A stretch of DNA of 64,000 nt, from positions 8,434,001-8,498,000 of the forward strand of contig NC_088316.1 of the NCBI RefSeq assembly GCF_910592395.1, in the 5' to 3' direction. The translations under genes were made by a program, and so were the position numbers. Below are positions 1 through 12,372 of this stretch, one piece after another. The notes beneath the pieces are model-generated. The model saw only the letters and a list, made by a program, of their open reading frames with translations. It did no database searches and was not told where the DNA came from. Origin of the DNA: Lineus longissimus. Lineage: Eukaryota > Nemertea > Pilidiophora > Heteronemertea > Lineidae. Each line of letters opens with the position of its first letter. Within the stretch, counting starts at the first letter, position 1.

Positions 1-149
1 GTTTTATTGAAAGAAAATTGAAAATACAAGCTAAAAATCGTTTTTCTAAAGGCATCCCCATTTGCTTTGTTTCGACTCAGTGCACAATCATCAAGTTCAA
101 TTCTCATTGGCTGATACAATGTTCATCTATGATGTCATCAGTATCACAA

Positions 150-3100
150 CCAGAACTATTTCCTTCCAATTTCATAGATATGCTCTACTAATCAATACCC
201 AGCTCTCCTGTGAAAATCAAAGAAATCGATCTAACCGTTACTTGCCTAGAGGACGTGACAGAACAATTCTGAGGTAAAAAGGAAGACCCCATCAGGTAAA
301 AAAGGAAGACCCTTGGAAAAAATCATAGAAGGCATTGAAATATTTCCTTCAAATTTCATAGGCATATTCTACTAATCAATATCCAACTCTCCTGAGAAAA
401 TCAAAGAAATCGATCCAACCATTACTTGCCTACAGGGCGTGACGGAAAAATTCTGAGGTAAAAAAGGAAGACCCCCATCAGGTAAAAAAGGAAGACACCA
501 TCAGGTAAAAAAGGAAGACACTTGGAAAAAATCATAGAAGGCATTGAAATATTTCCTTCAAATTTCATAGGCATGTTTTACTAATCGTTATCCAACTCTC
601 CTGAGAAAATCAAAGAAATCGATCCAACCATTACTTGCCTACAGGGCGTGACGGAAAAATTCTGAGGTAAAAAAGTAAGACCCCATCAGGTAAAAAAGGA
701 AGACCCTGGCAAAAAATCATAGAGGGCATTGAAATATTTCCTTCAAATTTCATAGGCATGTTGTACTAATCAATATCCAACTCTCCTGTGAAAATCAAAT
801 AAATCGACCCAACCGTTACTTGCCTCCAGGGCTTGATGGAAAGATTCAGAGGTAACAAGAAATGATTTTTAAAAAAACATAGGGCCTTTGTTTTTGATAT
901 GTAAGAAATTTATTGGTGAATGGAAAAATAAGTTTTTAGTAGGAATTTGGTCGGAAGGCAATGGAAATTACTAGTACTTGTACGGTACTTTTAATGTTTA
1001 TTGTATATCCGAGTGATGAAAATTATGTAACTTTTAAGTTGGAATCGTGTAATGTAATTCAATTAGAAATTGGAATATTGCTTGGTTTCTTTCTGTTGCA
1101 TAGGTTGCAGGGATCCCAGGGTAAAGTTTTTGATTAAACAGTGGAAATGACATGCAGGTTTCAGAAGACTTTGGGTTGCACTCCTGGCTGTAAATGTACA
1201 TGACCCATGTACACCAAAACACGTGATGTGAGTGAGGACAGTACCACTGCATGCTGGCCTGTCATCGTTGGCAGGTCCCTGTTCAAAATTGTGTGACTAG
1301 CCTACATCTTTACATGTTCTTTTTGTCATGCCGAAGTCGTGGTAGAGCTAACACTTTCTTGTGCAGTTTGTGACATAGTCTACTTTAGTACACACCACCA
1401 TGACATGCATTACAAAAACATAGGACTTTTATACATAGAATGCACTGCTGGCTGTAAATGTACATGACCCATTGAAAAGTTCTCGTTCCTTTTCCGCAAC
1501 TCGATTACTTCTGCCTTCTTCCAGGCTATGTGGGGTTACCACGATTTGATTACAAGGACGGAGTCAAAGCCGACACATTTCCAAAATCTTTCTCAAAACT
1601 GTTTATTCAAGCAAAGGCATCCGTATTAAATACAAATTTTCTAACTGCATGCAATTACAAAATTATAAATCTATTCGCATGCTATGAATTAGCAATTTGC
1701 CATGATCGGACAATTTGGACAGCAAATATCTTCCCTAACCCCATTAAAATTATAGTAAACTACGGAACAAACAAAACGTTAAAATCGACTGCTTCTCAAT
1801 AGACAGTCTTTAGGCACGAAATTGCGCATCCCGACAGAGATATTTCTGCTGAATGATACTAAATCATTCGATACACCACGTTAACAATATAATAACTAAT
1901 TCAGTTATTATCCAATTACAAAGATTGCTGTCAAATAGTCCGATATCGCAGCATGCAGAAATAAGATTAAACTCGACGAAATTAAAGGGCCGATATTTTC
2001 TATATCCGGGGGTATACTTTACACCATGTACACCAAAACACGTGATGTGAGGACAGTGCCGGTGCATGCTGGCCTGTCATCGTTGGCAGGTCCCTGTTCA
2101 AAGTTGTGTGACTAACATTGATTTCCAGGTACTGAGATTGCTGTACTATGTCCTTATGGATAGAATGCCACAATTATGCAAACTTACTCGTGTGCTTATT
2201 GAATGAAAATTGACCGAATTGAAATTAAAAATTTTGTTAACCGAATGTTTCGGATGAAATGCGATTTGGTAAATCTCGCAAATATCGCAGAAGAACAGCT
2301 TAACAATATGCTCAACAAACATCAATTTGTTTACGATATAGTGAAAATAATTACCTTATGGTGTGTGGCTACATCCCCTATCAATTGGGCTTTATGGTGG
2401 AAAATTATCATATTATGAGTTATCGAATAATTCAGAGACAAGTGTTCTTCCCCAAGGCAGAATTATATGATTGGCGTCGCTAATCACTTGGCCTTTTTGG
2501 CTCTGATTGCTGAGATGGTCCCGGTTTCAGAAGAATAAAGCGGACATTTTGATGACACAAGCTCATGTATTGATGACGTTTTATGTATTTTGTGTTCGAA
2601 AGTTGAAACATGGCAATTACAGAAGGGCGTCTAGGTATTTGAATTGTTGTAACTTTGATGGTACAAACTTTGGACGCCCTAAAAAAGGAAAACCAAATGA
2701 AATTAGGAGATCATTTACATTTTTTATCTTATGAAGTCACTCGACCAAAACTTCCATCGATTGATTTGATAGTTCATCATAGTTTACCTTGCAACAACAA
2801 ACTGGAGTGCAGAGGCATCCCTCATTGCACGTAAAAATCTATCAAGTTGAACAAAACCACTTGAGAACCAATCCATAATAACTGAACTGGATAAAGATTA
2901 TTGTTGAACCAAATTCAAGACATAGTTTCATTGCAACCCAAGTCGACTCCATGTTGACAGGCTATAAATCGGTGCCATCCAATCTGCTGAAAGGTTCCCT
3001 GTACTGGATATGAAGCCTATGGTGGAGTAGGCCATATGAGGCGATTCAAGAGTTAGTGAGATAGCAAACAAACTTGTTAAATAAACCGGTTGTATGCAGC

Positions 3101-3640
3101 AGGATCCTCGAACTCATTATGCATCGACTTCGAACCCTTCCTGAGGAAAGAAGGTATTGAATACAATGATCATGTGCCCCTGGATAGTATTATCACTGCC
3201 TGATTTGATTAAACAAGAAGCGTGTGACCATCAATAACAAAGTCTGCTGGTAATCAGCACTATCCAACAATCATTAGAGTTCAGTGCCCTCTATAATTTT
3301 TTCCAAGGGTCTTGCTTTTTTACCTGATGGGGTCTTCCTTTTTTACCTCAGAATTTTCAGTCACGCCCTGTAGGCAAGTAACGGTTGGATCGATTTCTTT
3401 GATTTTCTCAGGAGAGTTGGATATTGATTAGTACAACATGCCTATGAAATTTGAAGGAAATATTTCAATGCCTTCTACGATTTTTTGCCAGGGTCTTCCT
3501 TTTTTACCTGATGGGGTCTTACTTTTTTACCTCTCAATTTTTCCGTCACGCCCTGTAGGCAAGTAACGGTTGGATTGATTTGTTTGATTTTCTCAGGAGA
3601 GTTGGGTATTGATTAGTAGAACAGTAGGTCTTTGTTTTTT
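150..3640. mobile_element. Foldback element with repeat-unit arms
   Basis: The left side (about 160-870) has four tandem units of roughly 180-208 bp. Each contains a CTTCAAATTTCATAG block, a CAACTCTCCTGAGAAAATC block and a CTTGCCTACAGGGCGTGACG block, followed by two or three copies of a ~22-bp AGGTAAAAAAGGAAGACCCC sub-repeat. The right side (about 3300-3630) has nearly two such units in inverted orientation. This is the layout of a foldback or complex-TIR DNA transposon with about 2.4 kb between the arms. No transposase is visible inside. Exact outer ends and target duplication were not resolved. Confidence 0.6.
1197..2115 (+). repeat. Direct repeat pair inside foldback element
   Basis: A ~100-bp block beginning ATGTACACCAAAACACGTGA and running through GTTGGCAGGTCCCTGTTCAA occurs at about 1205-1302 and again at about 2027-2115 in the same orientation. 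The second copy lacks a few bases. It may be a small inserted repeat or an internal duplication. The rest of 880-3290 is AT-rich with no recognisable coding domain. Confidence 0.6.
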
Positions 3641-3735
3641 ATACTCCCATCTTAACGTCCCTCTAAACCTGGAGGTCGTATGAAGATGCAATACTTTTAA
3701 TTGAAGAGAATGACAAGGCTGGGCCTCTTCACGGT

Positions 3736-4075
3736 TTGATCGTTAAGTTAATTGGTAATGATATGTCGAAGAAAGCTCAGATTGCAATAGCTAGCTGGAA
3801 GAAGGCCTTGAAAAAGGCAGATAATGCGAAACCAAAAGAGGGGAGGAAAGGGGAAGAACCTGGTATTTCTGCTTACGGCTGGGGCTCGTCTCCGAGTTTG
3901 TCTGAAAACTTCTATTTATCAGGGTTTTGGCCAGTCCTGGAGGGGCAGGGGGAGGCAGCAGAGAGGTGGGCATGGGGGGGTCTAGAACCTGTTTTCGATG
4001 CAAGTCGCCGGACCATTGGGTCTCTACCTGCCCTTATAACAAGTTTGCGGGGCCGGTAAAGGAGCCGCCCACGAA
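3736..4075 (+). pseudogene. Gag fragment with zinc knuckle
   Basis: The reading frame from ATGTCGAAGAAAGC gives a lysine-rich stretch (ASWKKALKKAD) and a glycine-rich linker. After a run of seven G at about 3975 the continuation must shift frame to give CFRCKSPDHWVSTC, a C-x2-C-x4-H-x4-C zinc knuckle typical of Gag nucleocapsids. The frame shift indicates decay. The next recognisable coding sequence on the same strand is a tyrosine recombinase about 1 kb downstream, so the two probably belong to one YR-type element. Confidence 0.6.
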
Positions 4076-5055
4076 GCAAGAGTCATGTTATTGAGTTGTA
4101 GTTAAATGGAGAAGGTTAGGGCTTATCGTTTGAGTTTTGGAATAGGGTAAAGCGTACAGTCTGATCCTGTCATGGTTGTTCGTACTTAGCGGGCGATATT
4201 GGTTTTGTTTTCTCTTTGAGGCATCTTGAGCAGCCAGTGTTTTATGTTATGCATTTTTAGTATAATAGGAGTAGTTCGTATGGGCGTTTCCCCATTTTAC
4301 GCTAGCGTTGACGCGTTCCGGTCTGGTGTGGTTTAATTAGTGGCCGTTTTTTACGATAGGACTTTAGTAATGTTCGGTTTTTCCGGTTAAATACGAAGTG
4401 TGGTCTTTTCATTTCTGTTTTTTTCCCGGGGACACTGAAGCCCTGTGGTTTTTCCACTTTAGGGAGAACGGAGGTGGGAGGGTTACCCTTTAGGTCGGCT
4501 AGGTTGTGGTTGCTGGGCTTACCAGGACCATTTTCCTGTATTTGGGTTTTTTGCAGGACGTGAAAAATTCAAGCCATTCAGCAGTGGGAATTGCAAACAG
4601 CCTTCGACCCTGAGAAGGCGGTTTCTGAGAGAAGAACGGTATCAGACCTAGTTGACTTCAGAGGTAACCCTTTTACACCCTTCGTCCTCGAGCCCGGGTG
4701 AGGGACACAGTAATGTGTTGGAAGCAGATTGGGACGACAATACTTTTGGAGGTTTAGATTGGCGGTCATGTCTGAGTAATCTGAGATTAAGGGACCACTC
4801 TACGTTTGTTGGAGGGCAACTTCATGAGGAGGTAGTTAATTGGTGTTTGTTGCTTGAGCAGGTGGACAATTCTTTTTCACCGGAAATGGATTGAAAACAA
4901 GGTTGACGTGGGGGGAATTCTTTAGGCCCTTTAAGGGCCGGTTTAATTGGGTATTTTATGACGTGATATCTTCCACGCCGACAGACTTTCAGTTTGTTTT
5001 TTTTACATCGGGTTTTCTACGGTTTGTTGTACTTTGCTCTGTTTGTGTTCTGCAG
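4076..5055. other. Spacer between gag and YR
   Basis: No recognisable domain. A short open frame at 4652-4894 is serine/acid-rich and could be an exon of the YR element, but nothing identifies it. The stretch ends in a pyrimidine-rich tract and CAG that look like a splice acceptor for the recombinase. Confidence 0.3.
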
Positions 5056-6243
5056 GGAAATCGGAAAGAGGCAGGCGGACCTGACGTGTTTGGGCTTAAG
5101 TGGAGGGTAGATGCTTTATTCAACGAGCATTTTCCAAAAACTACCAGGTTAGAAAATCGAAGTTGCAAATAGAACTTGAGGAGTTTTTGATTTCGCTGGG
5201 TCAGAGCATGGTATCTTGTACACCCTACGAAATCTGTTTGTTTTTGGCATGGTGTGATAGGAAAGGAAAAACTGTGTTGCATGATAGAGATTGCAAGGCG
5301 ATAGGGGATCGAAAACCAGGTTGTACATCTCAAAGGAGGCTAGCTTATGGGACAGTTGTGACGAAAATATCAGTGTTAAAATCCGTATTCGAGTCCGTGG
5401 GTGCTGTTAAGGAGTGGGGCCTGGAGGGGGGTAACCCGGTCAAGTCAAGGGAAGTTCGAATTTATCTGGTTCAGATAAATGAGGAACAGAGTAGAGCTCG
5501 GGTTTCGCCAGTTCAAGCAAAACATTTTGGATAAGCTCAGGCTCATGTCTCTCTACATGGAGAGGCACCTCAGCCAAAATAGGATGGGTTCGATGGACAG
5601 GTTCCTCTTGGCCAGAGACCAGGCATTGTTTAAATTAATGTTTTTGGGGGGGACCGGGCTCATGACCTGGGCATAATGCTTACGCAGGAGATCAGGAAAC
5701 TGCAGCAAGATGCCGGTTTTATTGTAAAACATACTTGGGGTAAAACACATAGATTGAACAAGCCCAATATTTTCTCGATTGTTAGAAGCGAGGATTCTGT
5801 GGTTTGCCCGGTGGCGGTACTTGAACTTTACATGAATGTTGCTCAGTCCCTTGGAATTAGTCTGAGGGTGGGGTATTTATTTAGGCAGATAAAACAAGGA
5901 GTGGTCAGGGATGCCCCTCTTGGTTATGAGGTAACTTATCAGAGACTGAAACTTTGTATTCGTACTCTGGGGTTAGATGAGGGTGAGACCCCCCCCCCCA
6001 CAGCTTTAGGGGGGGATGTGCGAAAACCCTGGGTTCCTCGGGAAGTCGGGGTGTTCCGGATTTGATGGAGCACGTCGGTTAGGCTACGGAATCCTCTGCT
6101 AAACATTATGCTAGGACTGAGAAACTGGAGCAGGCGACGAGGGTCGCGAGTTGTTTGTCTAAGGGTTTGCAGGGGTCTGTGAAATGGAAAAGCTTGGAGT
6201 TGGGTTATTTGGATGAGTCCCAGCTGCCAAAAATTTGTCTATA
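5056..6243 (+). pseudogene. Tyrosine recombinase (Crypton/Ngaro-like), decayed
   Basis: A CAG acceptor at about 5055 opens a frame that gives a SAM-like N-terminal region (CTPYEICLFLAWCDRKGKT, then GTVVTKISVLKSVFESVG). The catalytic parts then follow in shifted frames. DRAHDLG carries the first catalytic Arg after a G7 run near 5650. ETPHSFRGGC carries the H-x-x-R pair after a C11 run near 5990. A final block around 6090-6130 contains AKHYARTEK with the nucleophilic Tyr. An in-frame TAG at about 6081 stands where this family usually has HVGW. At least two homopolymer frameshifts and one stop make it a pseudogene. No reverse transcriptase is visible between the zinc knuckle and this gene, so it is either a Crypton or a Ngaro/DIRS-order element that lost RT. 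Confidence 0.65.
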
Positions 6244-6774
6244 ATTAGTTGAGTGCCAGAGGGTCAGGGGTGTTGGCCCGTATTTTCCCCCTATATAGTT
6301 ACATTTGCTGAGATACGTGTCGGGATATTTGTTTTTGACGTGTTAGAGTCTGCATGGAGTGGAAAATTTAGGAGGGCTGTGTGGGGAAAGAGATAGTGCA
6401 TGGAGTAGGCAGAGCATTTATATTGGAGCGTACATGTGTATCAGACAATTTATGAGGCAGTCGTTGCAAGACCCATGTTGCTTGGCTACATTTGTATAGT
6501 GGTGTTAACTTGTGTTAAATATAACTTGAGTTAAATAACTTGTGGAGGTGATGGAGAGAGGAGGCGACTAGGAGAGTCTCAGCGCCCATGTGGGAACAGG
6601 GTGCCTCCTTTTGCCATCAAGTGTTTTTTTTCCAGCCCATCCCAGCCCCTTGGGATAGTGGCTGTGCCATCCTGTGTAGGCATCTGTTGGTTCACTAGTG
6701 ATTCATCCCCATCTCTTAATATCGACAGAGCGTGCACTTGATGTCATACCACTTAGGATACTTTGTTATCCAGA
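6244..6774. other. Intergenic, no gene seen
   Basis: This is the 3' flank of the YR element. I see no open frame with recognisable content and no repeat structure. Confidence 0.4.
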
Positions 6775-7425
6775 TGTGAGGAAGAGTCTCTTGGTGTTGC
6801 TATGGTACTTCAGGGTGAAGGGGTGGCTCTCATTCACAGGGATGCTCATCTTATTTCCCTGAAATGAAAAGGAACAATCAATCAGTATCATGAGATTGAA
6901 GTCAAATGCACCTACATCATGACATTAGAGTGTCTCACATTACATTAATGTTCATACTCTATCAATTAAAGCCTACTAGCATGATCTTTACTACACCAAC
7001 TGGCCATCCTGGGAATGTAGGGAGTTATTCGTGCATTCCAACCCTTGTCACCTTTATTCACACATCGGGATAAATTTTAGTCAGGAGGAGCCTGGGATGC
7101 AATTTACCTGTCAGTTCGTCTTCCACAGCAGGCTCTTCCTTTCTCAACCCTCCTCCCTGCCCCAGAAGTTAAAAAGGATCACCACCTTCTCTGTGCTGGT
7201 GATGGTTAGTGTCAAGGTGGCTCTTGTCTCTCCAACTGTGGTCCAGAATGAGTTTGTCGTCATCAGGCCCCCGGATCTGGTCGAAGACGCAACTTGGTAC
7301 ATCTCTGTAATGAAACAAGAATTGCAATACATACAGCTATCATTCTAAATGGTGGTGTCCAGGGAAACAGCTACCATATTGGTTCGGGGCGGACAAAAGA
7401 CACCATTTTTCCTGTTGCCTGCCCC
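6775..7425 (-). pseudogene. Fragment of the 187-aa accessory gene (exons 3-4)
   Basis: Read on the minus strand, 7425 to 6775 aligns by eye with 33893-35925 on the plus strand. It contains exon 3 (about 7304-7108) and exon 4 (about 6858-6775) of the small gene described at 32856-35960, with splice sites kept. Exon 3 here has an 18-nt in-frame insertion, an extra G that shifts the frame and a TGA near its end, so this copy is not intact. Its intron lacks the Kolobok insertion and so gives the empty target site for that element. The sequence on both sides is unrelated to the large element, so this is a truncated, inverted relative. Confidence 0.75.
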
Positions 7426-7799
7426 CCCCCCCAAGAAAACTAGAGGCCTGGCGGCCTGAATAGCTACGCTGGCGGAATTTAATAGCAAGGAATGAGATGA
7501 ATGACAAGAAAATGTAGCAAGTAGTATATGCGAGTACCAGAATGTAGGTTTATGGTAGATAGGGAGATGTGGACAGACTAGATGGAATCAAGCCTAGACA
7601 AATGGGGGCCAAATTCATGAAGGGCGTTCAGCTTAAATCAGCGTTTAACTACTGAATAGACAGATTCAGGTCCTTCATGTTAATCTTCACAGAATATGAA
7701 TAGGCCCTATAACTAATCAGGGAGAAGTTACACACGTCTAATGAATTTGGCCCCTAGGGTGGATGACAGTTGTGAAGGTTTTATTTGATCTGCAGTGAA

Positions 7800-8220
7800 T
7801 GAAGTAGTTGAGGGGTTCTTCTGTCACATCCACTCTTCAATACCTTCAGTGCCTTTGCTCAAACTGTGTTTAAGCAGGCCAGCGCAAAACTGCTCTTTCA
7901 ATACCTTTAGTTTGATACCATTAACGCAACTGCCTTCCTCTAACGGTGTTCAAGTTGTTTAGTGAGTCATAAAAGTATATCAGGGTAAACCTACTTTTAA
8001 ACACTTTTAGTTTGATATCAAACACGGAGACACCTTTCGCTGTAACTGTCTCCAAGTAGGTCAGTTGGTAATGAAAATGGGTAAGCACAAACCTACTGTT
8101 CATTATCTTAAGTTCGATACCAAATACGACTACTTTAGCTGTAACAGTCTTAAAGTAGGGCAGAAGGTCATAAAAGCACGTCAGTGCAAATCTCACCCTT
8201 CATTACCTTGAGTTTAGATT
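7800..8220. repeat. Tandem repeat, ~101-bp period
   Basis: Degenerate units recur at about 7905, 8009 and 8110, marked by AGTTTGATACCA / AGTTTGATATCA / AGTTCGATACCA and followed by a TGTAACAGTCT-like block. There are about three to four copies. The preceding 7430-7800 holds no recognisable gene. Confidence 0.65.
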
Positions 8221-8249
8221 AGTTCTTGTGACACTGCCCTATTCCCTCC

Positions 8250-8632
8250 CATAAGGCTACAATGCAGTCTCTAGATTGTGACATGAGGCATGATGCCATC
8301 TCTAACATCACCCTCTCTACTCTCATATCAATCAGGCTACAATGCGGTCTCCTATTTGATTGTGACATGAGGCATGATGCCGTCTCTTTCATCACCCGCT
8401 TCTCTTATATCAATCAGGCTACAACGAAGTCTTACTTCGACTGTGAAATCAGGCATGATAACGTCTCATACATCACGCTTTCTCATATATCGATCAGGCT
8501 ACAATGTGGTCACTTACTTGATTGTGACATCACCCTCTTGTCTCATATCATTCAGGCGACAATGCGGTCTCTTACTTGATTGTGACATGAGGCATGATGA
8601 TGTCTCTTACATCACCATACCCCTTGCCTGAC
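8250..8632. repeat. Tandem repeat, ~80-bp period
   Basis: Five copies of a unit starting CAGGCTACAATGCGGTCTC begin near 8253, 8332, 8417, 8495 and 8554. They contain GATTGTGACATGAGGCATGA and a TCATATCAAT block. One unit is short (~59 bp). The open frames crossing it are repeat artefacts. Confidence 0.75.
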
Positions 8633-9199
8633 CTTTTCTGAAAAGGCGCTTGACTTTCAGTTGCAAGTTGCAGGAAATTTTCATGTAGAAACAATTTGGT
8701 TTCCTGGTATCAAATGATCAGACGCAGTGCTGTCTTTACACTGGCAGATAAACTAAACATAAAGGACTCCAATTGCGCCGTGGATAATTTATTTTCTGAG
8801 GCACTACTCTCTCTCTCAACCCAGGGTCGAGCGCGACAGTAAAGGGGTAGGAATTTTAACTCGACCTAAGGTCGAGCATGACACTAGTATAAGGGTGAAA
8901 GGTTGCATGTTCAAGAGTTTAGGTTTAATAGGCAAGCTTTATTTTTTTTAATATTTAATAGATAAAAATTCAGAGATGCCTATTCAATTTCAAGGTTTTT
9001 TTATTCAATCAACTTGTATAATACAGTAAAACAAGACCAACACGTGAAGGACAAATCAGCTAAGATACAGCGTCTTCTTTCATCTTATCCCAATCGAGTC
9101 CCATCCCATACACATACCCGTGTGCCTATGAGGAGGAGGGGAGGGGCTTAGCATGACTGAAGTAGATATCTATTTTGAGTTCAAAGCTCGGGTTCCTGA

Positions 9200-9990
9200 A
9201 TCTACTCAGCGATACTGGACCGATAAGTAAGTAGATCGCTCCTCGGGACCCTAAGAGTGTCTCCACTCAAATACCAGTAATTCATGCCGTTAATCAATCA
9301 ATATATACTTGACCGATAAGTGAGTTGATCGCTCCTGAGGACCTTCAGAGTGTCTCTATTTAAATACCAGTGATTCATGCCGTTTATCAATCAATACTTG
9401 TCTGATAAGTAAGTTGATTGCTCCTGAGGAGCTTCACAGTGTCTCCATTAAATGCAAGTGATTGATGCGAAAAATCTTCTCGAATATGTCAGTGATTATT
9501 GTCATTTATCAATCAATACTTTTGATATATCCAAGTTGATCACTGCTGGGGACCTTCAAGGCTTCACCTTTAGAATATCAGTAATTATTGCCATCAATCC
9601 ATCAATACTATTGATATAACCAAGTTGATCACTGGTGGGTGTCACCTACAGAATATCAATATTTATTGCCATTTAACGATCAATACTATTGAGATAACCA
9701 AGTTGGTCAGCGTGTATCCTATAAAATGTCAGTGATTTATGCCATTAATCAATCAATACTGGTCAAATAACCTTGTTGATCACTGCTGGGGACCTTCAAC
9801 AAGTCTCGTCGAATAGGTCAGTGATTAATTCCATTAATCAATCAATAATGGTCAGAAAATCAATTTGATCACTGCTGCATGGGGACAGGACCTTCAGCTT
9901 GTCTCCTCAAAAATATCACAGATAAATGCCATTATTCAATCAACTCTGGTCAGATAAACTTGTTGATCGCTGCTGGGGATTTTCACAATG
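9200..9990. repeat. Degenerate tandem repeat, ~90-bp period
   Basis: About nine units are marked by ATAAGTAAGTTGATCGCTCC / ATAACCAAGTTGATCACTGC followed by GGGGACCTTCA and then CATTAATCAATCAATAC. Starts fall near 9222, 9315, 9402, 9527, 9617, 9696, 9767, 9855 and 9953. The units differ at many sites, indicating an old array. The 8640-9200 interval before it is AT-rich and shows no gene. Confidence 0.7.
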
Positions 9991-11394
9991 GCTCCCCTCC
10001 TTTGCAGAACATCTTTTGTCTCAGAAGGGGCCAAATCTGTGTTAAAAACAGTTATAAGTTCTAGGGGCAGTGCACCCGCACCCCGCTATGTGTGATTCAG
10101 AATATTGATGAAAGGACTGGGCAGTTGATCAAAGCTGTATTGTCTTTTTTATGCTCTTCTATTAATTCATCATCAATTCACAATTGCTTGAATCTATATA
10201 AAACACAGTTAAGATTGTCCAGTTTCGTCTAGATGTCGATGAATTCCAATATTAATCGGAATTCCTCCTGTAAAATCGTCAATAAATATCACAAGTTTAA
10301 TTAATCGAAAGGTAATCAAAATTTGTTATTCTATCATTCAGAGACTACTAGCACACGTACACAGGGAGTTTACAACTCCCTTCCAAACATAAACAATAAA
10401 ATACCAAAGAATAATGAAGCACGACAAACAGAGGTAAAAAATCGTGATAGGTCTAGTTGCGGCATCGACATTACTAGTTTGACACGACATACCAGTAGTT
10501 TCTAATGACCCCCCCCCCCCGGCCAATCAGAAAGGGTTAATTCCGAGGGAACGGGTTACAACATATTCATCAATTCCTAAATACGTTCACTTTATGATGT
10601 AAATTACTCAAATTCACAAGCTAAATAAAGCACAGGGCCTTGACGCGCTGCACCCCAGGAAAAGAGCTGGATGAAATATGACTGAACTAATCATCCATGG
10701 TATGTAAATGGTAGGCAACGGAAGATGTCCCTAGTTCAGTATGTTGTATCGGTAGCTGTACAGGCAAGAAGTGTCAGAGGATGTGACTTCTCCATGGACA
10801 ACTGTAGTATTCAACTCCAGGCTGGGTTGTACAGCACAACCAAGGATACAAAATGCTGTCTGTAATCGAGAGGTGTCTAGATAACAGTGGTCAAAATAAA
10901 TAGAAACGACCAGTTTGGGACTAGCACCACTGTCTTTTTTTTAAGAAGGTAGAGATTACAGGAGTCAACAAAATTAACTTTATTGAGAGAAATTGACCTG
11001 TCCTGCAGGTGATTGGAATTACAAAGGGTCGCTTTTCATGACATTGTGCTCTACTGCTTATCCCTAGTGAGTCGATCGGGAACCAATCTATTTTTTATTT
11101 AGACCAGCAATGATGTCATTTCTGGTGATTCCCTACGTTGTCCGCTTTTTAAAGTGTGCCACAGAATCATGCCGACTCACTGAACATAGGCCTACTGTGG
11201 GAATTCTCCACTTCAAAATACACCGCGAACAGAGCGTGCACTTCTAATATCGTTTTCAAAGAATTGCGGCCAAATTTTCAAAAACTAAATTCTGAAAGTA
11301 GTCCCTAAAGACCTTATGACTACCCACTGAAAGGAACTAGTGATAATATCGCCTACTTGACTTCTTTTTAGCAGAAAATTGGTTAATTACCGTA
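9991..11394. other. Intergenic, no gene seen
   Basis: AT-rich sequence with a C10 run at about 10508-10519. No open frame has recognisable content and there is no obvious repeat structure. Confidence 0.4.
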
Positions 11395-11785
11395 TTGCAA
11401 AATCAATCTTCCATCTTTAGACTGGTCACAGTGAATCTAGGTAATAAAGGTACAGGAAAAAAAGGTACAGGAAAAAGGTACGGAAATAAAGGTACAGGAA
11501 AAAAAGGTACAGGAAATAAAAGTACCGGAAATAAAGGTACCGGAAAAAAAGGTACTGGAAAAATAGGTACACAAAATGGCATAAATAGGTAAATAGTACA
11601 CAATTTTTTTTCAAATATTATTTGAATTCTCTCTTTTTCTATTCATAACTTTAACTTTATTTGTTGCGTAGGTATTACATAGCCCTTAGAAATAGGTATA
11701 TCAAATTTCCAGTATACCATTATGGTTTTCAGTAGTAAAAACACGACTATCAAGATCATGATGATTGTAAAGATACTAGGACAAT
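11395..11785 (+). repeat. GGTACAGGAAATAAA minisatellite element, copy 1
   Basis: A variable minisatellite (about 11437-11575) of 13-16-bp units GGTACAGGAAATAAA / GGTACAGGAAAAAAA is followed by ~200 bp of unique sequence (CTCTCTTTTTCTATTCATAA through ATACTAGGACAATTC). The same unit-plus-tail occurs at 24660-26670, where it is split by an insertion, and an inverted partial array lies at 27145-27250. It is therefore a dispersed repeat with a hypervariable head. Confidence 0.75.
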
Positions 11786-12372
11786 TCAGGCAGGCATGGG
11801 AGAGGGGGGAGGGGGCGAGTCTGTGAAACCGACCCGTCCTCAACCCCAGTATGACCAGACGGGACAGGGTGGGGGCGTACCGGCGAAACGGTCGGCCTAA
11901 CCACACCCAAGGCGCGGGGGGACACGTTGATCTTGCCCGCACAAAATGCGCCCTCGCCAAGCCCCTGCCTAAACCAGGCAGGACACCTCCCGGCAAGGAA
12001 AAGGGCCGCAGGGACGGGGCGGTAAACTGCAGCCCTGCACCACCAGGGGACGCCAAAGGAGGAACCGTCGTCCCTAGGGAGGGACGAGGAGTCGGGCTTG
12101 CCGCCCGTCCAATGGCGAAGGGATGTTGGTCCCCCGGGACAACCGCAGACGACGAGAGGGGACTGACAGTGCCAGTTACGCCCAAGGATGTGAGCGGTCG
12201 CAACCCCATCGAAAGCCCCGAGGGGGACGGAGAGCACATCTGTAAGAACTGACGGCTTAATACCCGGGGAGGCGCTGCTCACCGACCTGAAAAGGCCAGG
12301 AGCGGATCCAGGGGTCTCAACGTTGGAGAGCTGGAGGAACTGGTCGAACTTTTCATTTCCTGTGGAAATGTC
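11786..12372 (-). mobile_element. GC-rich block, probable remainder of second DIRS copy
   Basis: Composition jumps from AT-rich to strongly GC-rich at about 11786, at the end of the minisatellite element, and the block runs into the DIRS inverted terminal repeat at about 12373. Open frames exist on both strands, but none has an identifiable domain. Its position opposite the extra DIRS 5' end at 17703-18717 suggests that one DIRS copy was inserted into another, leaving this as the other half. That is inference from layout and composition. Confidence 0.35.

Noticed and set aside
4652-4894. Independent gene in the gag-YR spacer
   Set aside because: Short, no domain, no splice or start support.
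8262-8631. Two overlapping frames with DCDMRHD repeats
   Set aside because: Products of the ~80-bp tandem array; no start context, domain or conservation signal.
7800-9990. CRISPR-like array
   Set aside because: Units are contiguous and degenerate with no unique spacers, and the genome is eukaryotic.
11395-11614. Gly-Thr-Gly-Lys repeat protein and its Phe/Pro-rich mirror
   Set aside because: Translation of the GGTACAGGAAATAAA minisatellite.
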